Assembly (NCBI GenBank): GCA_023391335.1
Contig: JAEWBG010000008.1
Location: forward strand, 1 to 57,131
DNA from: Pseudomonadota bacterium
GTDB lineage: Bacteria; Pseudomonadota; Gammaproteobacteria; Steroidobacterales; Steroidobacteraceae
Length of the DNA: 57,131 bases
Reading direction: 5' to 3'
Below, piece after piece: positions 7,833-15,485 of this stretch. Every line of letters begins with the position of its first letter. The first letter of the stretch is position 1. Under the pieces are notes generated by a model. The model was not told the DNA's origin and did no database searches. It saw nothing but the letters and a program-made list of their open reading frames with translations. The translations under genes and the position numbers were made by a program.

Positions 7833-9242
7833 CTACCCTGGCTGCCATCCGCCACCGACCGCGCGCGCCAATGCCGCGGCTGCGGACAGCGCCTTCGAAT
7901 CCAAATCCACTCGCGCACGCGACGCTGAAATCCACTGCGCTTCAGCGTTGACGACGGTCAAGTAGTTACCCAGACCGCGCTCGTATCGCAGTCGCGCGAT
8001 CCGCCATGCGTCGGCTGCGGCATCCACAGCCTGATCGAGTTGCGGGCGTTGAATGTCTACGGACTTCAATTGCGACAGCGTGTTCGCAACTTCGTAGAGA
8101 GCGCGCTCTAACACCGCGTTGTACGTAGCGATCGCTGAATCGCGTTGCGCTTCACGTCCGCGCAGATTCGCGCGACGCTCGCCGGCATCGAAGATCGGCA
8201 AGCTGATCGCGGGTGTCACGCCCGCAATGCGGCTGCCCGCCTTCAACCAATTGTCGAGGCCATAGCTCGACAATCCCACGAAGGCACTGAGATTGATGTT
8301 CGGATAGAACTCTGTGCGTGCCACTTTGACTTGTTGTTCCGCCGTCTCGATCTGCTCACGGACTGCGGCAACGTCGGGACGACGACCCAACAACTCAGCA
8401 GGCAATTGAGTTGGCAGTCCGAAGCGCGGCGAATGCAGCGCGGGCGGTTGCAATCCACTCGCATCGTCGGGTCCTTGGCCAGCTAGCGCCACTAGCGCGA
8501 GCTTCGCGGACGTCACCTTCTCTTCCTGAGCTGCCAACTCTGCACGCGCCTGAGCAAGTGCGGCTTCTGCCGCACGCAATTCCGCCTGCGTATCGACACC
8601 GGCATTGACACGCTGCTGAGTGAGCTTGAGTTGCGTGCTACGCGCTTCAACGAGCTGCTCTGCAAGTTTCTGCTGGCCGAAATTTCCGGCGTACGAGACA
8701 TACGTCGAGACGATCTGAGAAATGAGCGTCTGCCGAATCGCCTCCGCCTCATATCCAGCTGCTCTCACGGCCGATAACGATGCAGCCAACGAAGCTCGAT
8801 TGCGGCCCCAAAAATCCAAGAGATATGACAGCGAGAGTCGTGCGTCAGGGTTCCACTCGGATGAACCCGCGTACGGCGGCGGAATCAGGCCGTTTTCGCT
8901 CTGCCGCTCGTAGGGCATGGCCACTTGGGCGCCCACCGTGGGAAATGTGCGTCCGCGCGCCGATTCGAGCGCTGCCTCCGCCTCGCGGGCGCGAGCCACC
9001 GCCACATCGAGCGTTGGACTTGCCTCGATCGAGCGCTGTACCAATGCGTCGAGTTGTGGGTCGCCATACTCATGCCACCACTGATCGGTGGGCGCGGGCG
9101 CCTTGTCGGCGTTCGCCAGCGTTTGCGTCGCCGTGAGCGCCGCAGGATCTTGGAGCGGAATGGGATCGGGTGAATGCCCGGGCGTCGCACACGATGCTGT
9201 CGCGAGCGCGCACATCACGGCGAGTATCGTTTGATTCCTCAT
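7833..9242 (-). CDS. NodT-family outer-membrane efflux lipoprotein
   Basis: A TolC-like outer-membrane factor of 469 residues. The signal peptide ends in a lipobox-like ATASC, giving a lipidated N-terminal Cys. Two long repeated helical regions (about 160-230 and 360-440) with Ala/Glu-rich heptads fit the periplasmic tunnel, and the LLGRRPDVAAVREQIETAEQQ segment is typical of NodT/OprM-type channels. The start was set at the ATG overlapping the MarR stop codon (ATGA), which implies translational coupling; a longer frame 7 codons upstream is less likely. It provides the exit duct for the EmrAB-type pump downstream. Confidence 0.92.
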   Translation of the reverse strand: MRNQTILAVMCALATASCATPGHSPDPIPLQDPAALTATQTLANADKAPAPTDQWWHEYGDPQLDALVQRSIEASPTLDVAVARAREAEAALESARGRTFPTVGAQVAMPYERQSENGLIPPPYAGSSEWNPDARLSLSYLLDFWGRNRASLAASLSAVRAAGYEAEAIRQTLISQIVSTYVSYAGNFGQQKLAEQLVEARSTQLKLTQQRVNAGVDTQAELRAAEAALAQARAELAAQEEKVTSAKLALVALAGQGPDDASGLQPPALHSPRFGLPTQLPAELLGRRPDVAAVREQIETAEQQVKVARTEFYPNINLSAFVGLSSYGLDNWLKAGSRIAGVTPAISLPIFDAGERRANLRGREAQRDSAIATYNAVLERALYEVANTLSQLKSVDIQRPQLDQAVDAAADAWRIARLRYERGLGNYLTVVNAEAQWISASRARVDLDSKALSAAAALARAVGGGWQPG

Positions 9243-9709
9243 GACTTGGGTCCTTGAGCACAAGCCGTCGCCGACTCCAACACGCGGCTGAGCAACTTGG
9301 TCAGTTGTTGTACTTCTTTCGCAGAAAAGTCGGCGAGCACGCGATTGAGAACCGTCGCACTCACCTTCGGGAGGTGCGGAAACAGACGTCTTCCTTCTTC
9401 GCTGAGTTCCACATGCACGACCCGCCTATCGGTACTGCTGCGCGACCGATTGACCAGACCCTTCGCTTGTAGGCGGTCCAGCATGCGCGTCATTGCTCCC
9501 GTATCTTGGTTCAACATACCGGCGAGCTCGGCCGCGGTCTGTTGCGAGTTCTTGCCGAGCTTCATCAGTACGATCCACTGACTGCTCGTCAGCCCGAGTT
9601 CGCCCTTGGCAAGCTCAGCGTCCAGGCAACGACGGAACTGCAGGTGGACCTTGGCAACCAGGCTGCCCACATTCATATCCATCTCGTAAGTTTTGCCGTC
9701 GTAGTGCAT
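9239..9709 (-). CDS. MarR-family repressor of the efflux operon
   Basis: A 156-residue winged-helix regulator. The DNA-binding core runs from about LTSSQWIVLMKLG to NRSRSSTDRRVVHVELSEEG (about 40-106), with recognition helix around QDTGAMTRMLDRL and the wing DRR motif; long terminal helices provide the dimer interface. It is the first gene of the marR-nodT-emrA-emrB operon and overlaps the next gene by 4 nt, so it probably autoregulates the operon and is released by ligands of the pump, as for EmrR. A perfect palindrome lies about 80 bp upstream. No clear Shine-Dalgarno precedes the first ATG; an internal ATG at codon 10 or 12 is possible. Confidence 0.93.
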   Translation of the reverse strand: MHYDGKTYEMDMNVGSLVAKVHLQFRRCLDAELAKGELGLTSSQWIVLMKLGKNSQQTAAELAGMLNQDTGAMTRMLDRLQAKGLVNRSRSSTDRRVVHVELSEEGRRLFPHLPKVSATVLNRVLADFSAKEVQQLTKLLSRVLESATACAQGPKS

Positions 9710-9791
9710 CAGATGAGTGCGTTGCCAACGCTCCGAAATTTGCGGTACGGGCTCGAAAGGAGTCCGAGTCCTGTTGCGGGGCCGGCAGACT

Positions 9792-9805
9792 ACTGCCTAG
9801 GCAGT
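9792..9805. promoter_or_regulatory. Candidate MarR operator palindrome
   Basis: ACTGCCTAGGCAGT is a perfect 14-bp palindrome in the region upstream of the efflux operon. On the minus strand it falls inside a possible promoter spacer, with TTGCGC before it and TAGTCT 17 nt later; both boxes are weak. MarR-family repressors bind such palindromes. That this one is bound by the adjacent repressor is inference. Confidence 0.55.
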
Positions 9806-9917
9806 GACTGCGCAAGCAGCTTTATTCAAGACACTCATTCCTGTTAGGAAAGAATCTGGAACTCGGCGGTGAGCCCAAGCTTTGTTAAATGAGCCTGGAG
9901 CAATCGCGGAGAGAATC

Positions 9918-10094
9918 ATGGCCAAGCCCGGATCCAAGACGCCAGGAACGCTCGCTGACGTTCTACGAGACAACGTTCGCCACCAGCAGCAACGCAAAGA
10001 AGCAACCGCGAGTCCGCCCGAGGCACGACGATCGCCGCGCGAACGGGTGAAAACCGCCGAACGTAAACGCGATTCGAATCACCGCGCCGACTGA
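9918..10094 (+). CDS. Small basic hypothetical protein
   Basis: A 58-residue, highly charged protein rich in Arg, Lys, Glu and Gln with no hydrophobic segment. The N-terminus is KPGSKTPGTLADVLRDNVRHQQ and the remainder is probably disordered. GGAGAG lies 4 nt before the ATG, which decided this start over an upstream in-frame codon. Low complexity and charge would fit a nucleic-acid-associated or stress protein, but no family is recognised. Confidence 0.55.
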   Translation: MAKPGSKTPGTLADVLRDNVRHQQQRKEATASPPEARRSPRERVKTAERKRDSNHRAD

Positions 10095-10143
10095 GCGCCG
10101 GCAATTCGTCTGTGCTCCGATTGGCGCTCGCCCTTGGACACTA

Positions 10144-10413
10144 TTGCTCGCCGCACGCCTTAGCGCCGCGGGCAGTATCGATTTGAGTACAGGCAGCGGC
10201 GAGGCTTGGACGTTCGAGCTGCCCGTGCAGGGGGAGATTCGCGACTTAAGCTGCGACTCCGTTCGCGTCAGCTCGCGTACCGCTGAAGTCGCGGCCAAAC
10301 AAATCGATCGAACCTTCTACGCGACCTTGCCCTTGCACGAGGGCGAAAATGCCATACACGCCTCCTGTTGGCGCGACGGCAAGGTCGTGGCGCTCTCCGA
10401 CACACCTCTACGA
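10144..10413 (+). pseudogene. Out-of-frame N-terminal part of the GH13 gene
   Basis: This frame encodes a domain-like stretch (GEAWTFELPVQGEIRD ... LPLHEGENAIHASCWRDGK) that runs directly up to the frame of the GH13 enzyme that follows. Removing one A from the run GAAGAAAAACTT near 10410-10418 would join the two frames smoothly. The region looks like an immunoglobulin-like extension seen before the catalytic barrel in secreted amylases. The start is unclear: TTG is used here, and just upstream a hydrophobic signal-like stretch appears in two different frames. It is either a sequencing error or a true mutation. Confidence 0.55.
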
Positions 10414-12040
10414 AGAAAAACTTCGCGCCGCTCCTACCGCACGCGTGAGAGTGCGCGTCGAAGATCAGACGATCCGACTCAATGCCGGCGCTTCGCGTGC
10501 TTTCGACGTGCCACTAACCGACCTTCGCTGGACGTCTGCCCCAAGCAATCCCGCGCCACTGATGCAACCTTCGGGGAAAAGCTTGGAGGTAAGCAATGAC
10601 CGCACGGTGGAACTTGCGACGCCGCAGCACGACGGCAAGTACATCGTCGCGCTCGAGGTCCGCGACGCGCTGAATCGCAAAGACACCGCGGAGGGGATGT
10701 TCGAAGTTCGAAACGGCATAGCCGCAGAGATCGATCTGCGCGAGCGACCGAGTTGGGTCGACTCGCTCATTGTGTACGGGGCGGCACCGTACGAATTTGC
10801 ACCTCCGACGTTCGCAGGCATTCGCGATCGGCTGGACGAGATCGTCGCCCTGGGAGCGAATGCCGTCTGGATTTCTCCCGTGACGCGCGCTGCACCGGAG
10901 GATTTCGGCTATGCCGTGATGGATCACCTCGCAGTCGACCCTCGGTTCGGCGGCGACGAAGGCTTTCGCAACCTCGTGACGACTGCACATCGGCTTGGCT
11001 TGCGAGTGCTAGTGGATTTCGTGCCGAACCACCTCGCCTCTGTTCACCCTTACGTGCTCGATGCAGAGAAGCAAGGCAAGCGCTCGGTTTACTACGATTG
11101 GTTCGACCGCGATGCCAACGGTGCGATCACGCACTATTTCGATTGGCAGCACCTTGCCAATCTCAACTACGACAACCCGCAAGTTCGCAATTACATGAAG
11201 GCCGCGTTCCGGCGCATGGTGCAGAAGTTCGATGTCGATGGCTTTCGCGTCGATGCCGCGTGGGCGATCTCACGGCGCGCTCCGGGGTTTTGGAACGAGC
11301 TGCGTCGCGAGCTGCAACGAATCAAACCGGACGTCTTCTTGCTAGCGGAAGCGAGCGCACGCGACCCACACTACTTCATCAATGGATTCGATGCGGCTTA
11401 CGACTGGACGTATCAACTTGGCGAATGGTCATGGAAGGATCTGTTCAACGCGGACGGCTCCCCGGACCTAACTGCTCTGCGTGCAGACCTGCAGGCGACT
11501 GCACAGGACAACCGACACCTGGCCTTGCATTTCATCAACAACAACGACACCGCCGAACGATTCGCAACTCGGCATGGCGAGCCACTTGCGAAGCTAGCGG
11601 CCACGCTGCTCTTCACGATTCCGGGTATTCCGCTCATCTATAACGGCGATGAAATCGCGGCTTCGTTTCAGCCCTATGACGAAGGCCCGCCGCTGAAGTG
11701 GCGCGACGACGATCCACTGGTGCAGCACTATCGCCGCCTGTCCACACTTCGCCTCGACAACCCGGCACTCGTGTCCGGCGACTTGCAGCTACTGCGATCG
11801 AATCGCGACGATAAGGTGCTCGCATTCACTCGCACGAATGCTCAACAACGCATCCTCGTCCTGCTGAATTTCAGTGACCGCGACGTCGACGTTCACCCTC
11901 AGGATCGCGCAGCGCTCGCAAGGTGGAAGGTGTTTTCGCACTCACGCGAACTATTGAGCGGGAAGGCAATGCATGCGAGTGAGCGGGAACCGGTGTTTCG
12001 TGTGGCGGCGACCTCCGCGCAGATACTGCTGGCGCTTTAA
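10349..12040 (+). CDS. GH13 alpha-amylase family glycosidase (frameshifted 5' end)
   Basis: The catalytic (beta/alpha)8 barrel is intact. Region I is VLVDFVPNH. Region II is GFRVDAAW, with the nucleophile Asp. Region III is FLLAEAS, with the acid Glu. Region IV is HFINNND. FDWQHLANLNYDNPQVRNYM resembles neopullulanase/cyclomaltodextrinase-type members, and a C-terminal beta domain ends in SAQILLAL. It should hydrolyse alpha-1,4-glucans or maltodextrins. The first ~20 residues from the listed ATG are not natural: the real N-terminus lies in another frame upstream, so the true product is the fusion with the preceding fragment, if it is made. A secretion signal cannot be confirmed. Confidence 0.85.
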   Translation: MPYTPPVGATARSWRSPTHLYEEKLRAAPTARVRVRVEDQTIRLNAGASRAFDVPLTDLRWTSAPSNPAPLMQPSGKSLEVSNDRTVELATPQHDGKYIVALEVRDALNRKDTAEGMFEVRNGIAAEIDLRERPSWVDSLIVYGAAPYEFAPPTFAGIRDRLDEIVALGANAVWISPVTRAAPEDFGYAVMDHLAVDPRFGGDEGFRNLVTTAHRLGLRVLVDFVPNHLASVHPYVLDAEKQGKRSVYYDWFDRDANGAITHYFDWQHLANLNYDNPQVRNYMKAAFRRMVQKFDVDGFRVDAAWAISRRAPGFWNELRRELQRIKPDVFLLAEASARDPHYFINGFDAAYDWTYQLGEWSWKDLFNADGSPDLTALRADLQATAQDNRHLALHFINNNDTAERFATRHGEPLAKLAATLLFTIPGIPLIYNGDEIAASFQPYDEGPPLKWRDDDPLVQHYRRLSTLRLDNPALVSGDLQLLRSNRDDKVLAFTRTNAQQRILVLLNFSDRDVDVHPQDRAALARWKVFSHSRELLSGKAMHASEREPVFRVAATSAQILLAL

Positions 12041-12048
12041 GATCAGGA

Positions 12049-12222
12049 CGCCACACAAAGCGCACAAAGACAAACAGAGAGCACATAAACGCGAGACCAG
12101 AGCTTCACGGATATAGCCGTGTTCCGACGCGCGGACACAGATTTACCGCACCCATGACGCACTCAAAGGACATTCTTTTTTGTGCGCTGTGTGTTCCTTT
12201 TGTGTCCTGTGTGTTCGTCTGT
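12049..12222. repeat. Inverted 9-nt-period array (family B)
   Basis: The left arm has CACAAAG units (CCACACAAAGCGCACAAAG), the right arm TTTTGTGCGCTGTGTGTTCC and TTTTGTGTCCTGTGTGTTCG. They face each other between the amylase stop and the convergent secreted-protein gene. Confidence 0.6.
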
Positions 12223-12231
12223 TCGTCGAGG

Positions 12232-13137
12232 CTACTCGGTGTCCTGCGACTTGCCATGCATGAACTTGTACATCGGATCGCCGCCGCGCTGAGAATTCTC
12301 GCGCGCGTATGCGAACTCCCATACCGGGCGAGTCGCAAACAGAATGGCGCCATTGCCTGAGTCGGGATTGAAGCCGAATGTGATGCTCGCTTCACACTTC
12401 GGTGCAATGTCGCGATCGATCGGCCGACACCAGCGCCAGGTTTGAAATGTTCGCTCGTGCGGATCGGAGTACTGACCTTCGGCACCTTTCACCGTAACGT
12501 GTCCGAATCGCGAGTAGCCTTCCGGGTCGCCGTATTGCGCAATCAAGTCACTGAGCAGATGCTCATAAGTGGTGACGTGATCTGGACTCAGCGCTTTTAG
12601 TTCTTCATACGTTTCGCTCTTGAACACCATGCGTACGCCGCAGAGCTTCAGTCGATCCAGGACATCGGGCGGCGCCTTGCCGCCTTCACGCCATGAACCG
12701 CAGAACTGATACGTGACGGGATACAGAACTGTATTCGCAGAGCCGTAACGAAAACCTTGGCCGTCGACGACGAATTCAGTGAAGAGTTGATACCCGCGCC
12801 CGGAGACGCGTTGATGCAGCGTGCTGAGCGCAGACTGCAAGTCGCACGCGTCCATGCCTTGCGATGAGAAGCTTGGTGAACACATGAAATCCATGCGCGT
12901 GACTTTGCCTTCCGAGTAGGCCAGTTGCACTGTCACCGGGCTTTGCTTCAACCGATCGAAGGACTTGAACGGCTGATCCCACTTGTAACCGGCAAATCCA
13001 GTGGGCGCTCGATAGCGCACCTTCTTGTGCTGCGAAGCTGGTTTCGCATCCTGGCTGGATGGCGCGTCTGCAAACGACGTTGCAACCCAGGACGACGAGC
13101 ACACGATCAGAGCCGTCAGGCAACCCGTTTTAAGCAT
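12232..13137 (-). CDS. Secreted hypothetical protein
   Basis: A 301-residue protein beginning with a typical Sec signal peptide (LKTGCLTALIVCSSSWVATSFADA). The mature part has several cysteines (CSPSF, DACDL, FCGSW, LCGV, WCRP, PKCE) that could form disulphides, which suits the periplasm. An AGAGAGGA ribosome site 3 nt before the chosen ATG decides the start; an in-frame codon 42 nt upstream is disfavoured. No known family was recognised. It is transcribed towards the amylase gene, separated by the repeat arms. Confidence 0.75.
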   Translation of the reverse strand: MLKTGCLTALIVCSSSWVATSFADAPSSQDAKPASQHKKVRYRAPTGFAGYKWDQPFKSFDRLKQSPVTVQLAYSEGKVTRMDFMCSPSFSSQGMDACDLQSALSTLHQRVSGRGYQLFTEFVVDGQGFRYGSANTVLYPVTYQFCGSWREGGKAPPDVLDRLKLCGVRMVFKSETYEELKALSPDHVTTYEHLLSDLIAQYGDPEGYSRFGHVTVKGAEGQYSDPHERTFQTWRWCRPIDRDIAPKCEASITFGFNPDSGNGAILFATRPVWEFAYARENSQRGGDPMYKFMHGKSQDTE

Positions 13138-13216
13138 AGGTCCTCTCTGCGATGGCAGTTTCGATGCTGCCGTGTCCAAAAAGGTTGCACATCTGCACCC
13201 GGCAGATGCATCGAAT

Positions 13217-13254
13217 TAGAACCTATCTCAGAATCCTTTGTGAGATAGGTTCTA
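13217..13254 (-). terminator. Hairpin overlapping the AMMECR1 stop codon
   Basis: TAGAACCTATCTCA and TGAGATAGGTTCTA form a perfect 14-bp stem with a 10-nt loop. On the minus strand the first arm starts with the TAG stop codon of the upstream gene. There is no T-tract, so it may instead block exonucleases or act with Rho. A shortened copy of the same hairpin lies at 30245-30269. Confidence 0.65.
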
Positions 13255-13836
13255 GTACTCGACTTCAGCGCAATGCGTTGCGCGGTAGCGCTCGACTTTG
13301 ATGTCACGTGACCAGAAGTCCGCCGGCAGCCCTGCTTTGAGCTTTAAATAAGTGACGAAGTCCTGCGGGTTTGGAATCTGCTCCCACACCGAAGGCGGAA
13401 ACGTCGCCCGCGATCCTTGATATTCGAGGCTCACGCCATCGATCTTCGGTCGCAGTTTCTTGATCAGGCGCGCTTCGCTCCACGCCCGCAGACGCTGGCT
13501 AGGCGTTAAGAGAGAAAGCTGCAGATTTGCGTAGCGCCACTCGGCTGGACGCAGCGGCGAAAAGCGCGGATCCGAGAAAGCGGCCCGCCAAGCGTTGTGC
13601 CAAACATCCAGACACAAGGGACGACCCACCGTAAAGCTGCCAGCGCTACCTCTTAGGTCCCGGCCAAGACGCAGCGTCACAATCGAAGCGCCGGGTCGCG
13701 AGAGGCATTCAGGAAGGATTCGCTCGGGAAATTGTGGGCGTTCGCCCGTTACGAGAGCGCTCTGAATACACTCGCGGGCAAGACCGAGCAGCGCACGCCG
13801 CTGCTCGAGCTCGTTCATGTCGTCCATCGCAGCCAC
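13252..13836 (-). CDS. AMMECR1-domain protein (AmmeMemoRadiSam A-like)
   Basis: The 194-residue protein aligns with the AMMECR1 domain. The core LRLGRDLRGSAGSFTVGRPL (about 55-74) is the family's conserved LRGCIG region, but the usual cysteine is Ser64 here. Further conserved stretches are AWRAAFSDPRFSPLRPAEW and LKLKAGLPADFWSRDIKVERY. The partner genes of the usual three-gene system (Memo-like and radical SAM) are not adjacent. AGGAG lies 7 nt before the GTG start; ATGs at codons 4 and 7 are alternatives. The function of the family is unsettled. The missing cysteine suggests a diverged or non-catalytic member. Confidence 0.8.
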   Translation of the reverse strand: MAAMDDMNELEQRRALLGLARECIQSALVTGERPQFPERILPECLSRPGASIVTLRLGRDLRGSAGSFTVGRPLCLDVWHNAWRAAFSDPRFSPLRPAEWRYANLQLSLLTPSQRLRAWSEARLIKKLRPKIDGVSLEYQGSRATFPPSVWEQIPNPQDFVTYLKLKAGLPADFWSRDIKVERYRATHCAEVEY

Positions 13837-13884
13837 TAGCCCACTCCTGCCCTTCGCGCGATAGCGCTTCCAAGCGCCCGCTTG

Positions 13885-14502
13885 CTACTTCTTGTCTGCG
13901 GCGTTCTCTTTACCCGTGGAACCACCGACTGCCGCGGAGTAGTTCGCTCGGAGGTATTCAGTGATCAGCTCTGTTTCGCGGGCGAGCATGTTTTTGTCTG
14001 TAGCGCCGAATGAATACGCCGCGCCGAATTTGTTGGCGTGCTGATAGAACTCAGGTTCAGCGATGACCTCGCCCGTGGCCGCGTCGGTCAACTTCACAGT
14101 CATCAGGACGGCCGATCCACCGGCGGCTGCGCCGGCCCAGAAGCGCGCCCCACCGCCGATAAACTTCACGTGGCGGATAGCGGGCTCGATCTTCAGTGTC
14201 TTGGGCGGTTGGTTCTTAGCATCGGCTGCATTCCATTCGCGGAGCAGCGGCTGGACCCGCTCATCCAGGTTCGCCTGCAATCGCTTCTTCGCGTCTTCAT
14301 TCGCATTCTGTCCTGCATAAGGCGCGCCCATCGAGATTGGAGCGATCTCGAAGCGGTCGAATGAATTCAATGCGACGGCAGGCGGGGGATTCGTGAGTTG
14401 CTTCGCCTCGACGTACTCGACCACGTCGCCGGATGCGAAAGCCTGCCCCGCAAGAAAGCTGAGACTCAGAACTGCGGCACCGAAAACAGAATTGAAGCGC
14501 AT
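13885..14502 (-). CDS. Secreted protein, DUF4410-like
   Basis: A 205-residue protein with a signal peptide (SVFGAAVLSLSFLAGQAFA, cleavage near residue 23). The mature core includes KIEPAIRHVKFIGGGARFWAG, then AGGSAVLMTVKLTDAATGEV and EPEFYQHANKFGAAYSFGATD, a pattern I associate with DUF4410-like envelope proteins. The glycine-rich GGGARFWAGAAAGGSA stretch (about 114-129) may form a membrane-associated hairpin. GAGGG precedes the ATG. It lies 48 nt upstream of the AMMECR1 gene on the same strand, so co-transcription is possible. Role unknown. Confidence 0.75.
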   Translation of the reverse strand: MRFNSVFGAAVLSLSFLAGQAFASGDVVEYVEAKQLTNPPPAVALNSFDRFEIAPISMGAPYAGQNANEDAKKRLQANLDERVQPLLREWNAADAKNQPPKTLKIEPAIRHVKFIGGGARFWAGAAAGGSAVLMTVKLTDAATGEVIAEPEFYQHANKFGAAYSFGATDKNMLARETELITEYLRANYSAAVGGSTGKENAADKK

Positions 14503-14590
14503 GCAAGCGGCCCTCGGGGTGATTGGTCGGGCGCATCTTACAGGCGCGGTTTACAAAGAGCAGCTCCCTCGCGGTTCGACTCTTGAACGC

Positions 14591-14758
14591 CTAGCGCTTC
14601 TTCTTTCTCTGCACGAAATCGCGCCGCGTGTTGTTGCCTTCGGCACCAGGGGGACCACTCTTGGGTTTGCGTTTGGTCCCCAACGCCTTCTGTTCATCTT
14701 CGGCCAAAGCACCCTTCGGACCCGCTTCGCCTGGATTGCCGCCAGCTTGCTTGCTCAT
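14591..14758 (-). CDS. Small hydrophilic hypothetical protein
   Basis: A 55-residue protein rich in Gly, Lys and Pro, ending in a basic RRDFVQRKKKR tail. No hydrophobic segment is present, so it is probably cytosolic and disordered. GAGAG lies 8 nt before the ATG; an in-frame GTG 15 nt upstream is less well placed. Similar short Lys/Gly/Ala-rich proteins occur in proteobacteria without known function. Confidence 0.55.
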   Translation of the reverse strand: MSKQAGGNPGEAGPKGALAEDEQKALGTKRKPKSGPPGAEGNNTRRDFVQRKKKR

Positions 14759-14847
14759 AATGGACTCTCGCACTTATCTATATGAGTGGTACGCGAGTGC
14801 ACGACCGAGGTTCCGTGCTACTGCACGAACGCAGACGGGAGATGACC

Positions 14848-15168
14848 ATGTCGCAGAGTTACGAGCCGGAGACTTACACGCGCGATGAAGTGAATGCGCT
14901 CAGCGGCCGCGTTGTGCTCGAGTTCGGGACGAATTGGTGCGGCTACTGTCGAGCTGCCCAACCATCGATTGAAGCCGCGTTTGCGGGCTTCCCATCCATC
15001 CGGCATCTCAAGATCGAGGATGGCAAGGGCCGGCCGCTCGGCAGATCGTTCCGAGTCAAATTGTGGCCGACGCTCATATTCTTAAGGGATGGTACCGAGA
15101 TTGCGCGAGTGGTGCGCCCCACCGAAACGAGTGTGATCGCCGATGCACTCGCGCAACTGGGATCCTGA
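14848..15168 (+). CDS. Thioredoxin-like protein with WCGYC active site
   Basis: The 106-residue protein has a thioredoxin fold: VVLEFGTNWCGYCRAAQP carries the redox pair Cys31-Gly-Tyr-Cys34, and KLWPTLIF supplies the cis-proline. No signal peptide is seen, so it would act in the cytosol as a disulphide reductant; the GY dipeptide differs from the GP of classical thioredoxin. The start was set where GGGAG is 6 nt upstream; an in-frame ATG six bases earlier is too close. It is divergent from the small basic gene upstream. Confidence 0.88.
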   Translation: MSQSYEPETYTRDEVNALSGRVVLEFGTNWCGYCRAAQPSIEAAFAGFPSIRHLKIEDGKGRPLGRSFRVKLWPTLIFLRDGTEIARVVRPTETSVIADALAQLGS

Positions 15169-15172
15169 GATC

Positions 15173-15334
15173 TCATCGCATCGCAACCGTTTGCTCTGCA
15201 TTGTGGATCATCGACTGGATTCCAACAGCCGTAAGTCCAAGTCCTGCAGTCACAATCAAGGCTGCGACAGCCATACAAATCGCGCGGCGGGCGTTGTAGC
15301 TCAGGTCTGCAATGGCGTTCATGGCGTGCTCCAT
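15173..15334 (-). CDS. 53-residue single-span membrane protein
   Basis: Reading the minus strand gives an uninterrupted short frame. The N-terminus is polar (MEHAMNAIADLSYNARRA). A hydrophobic helix follows at about residues 19-39 (CMAVAALIVTAGLGLTAVG), then a short polar tail. GGGAG lies 10 nt before the ATG. It converges with the thioredoxin gene, 4 nt from its stop. The positive-inside pattern (RR before the helix) suggests a cytoplasmic N-terminus. No family recognised; too short for many gene finders. Confidence 0.5.
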   Translation of the reverse strand: MEHAMNAIADLSYNARRAICMAVAALIVTAGLGLTAVGIQSMIHNAEQTVAMR

Positions 15335-15485
15335 TTTTTCGTCGGCTCCCGCACAATCGCGGGGTTCGCGCTTAAGACACAGCTACCCTCGCGCCAGTTA
15401 CAAACTTCGTAAAAAAATCGGCTAACGACCGCTGCACACCGGTGAACGCGCTCGCGGCTTCGCAACAACGACGGAATTCCACTCT

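Noticed and set aside
10144..10599. Independent small gene before the amylase
   Set aside because: Its last 60 codons look non-coding and the sensible part continues in the amylase frame, so it is better explained as a frameshifted 5' end.
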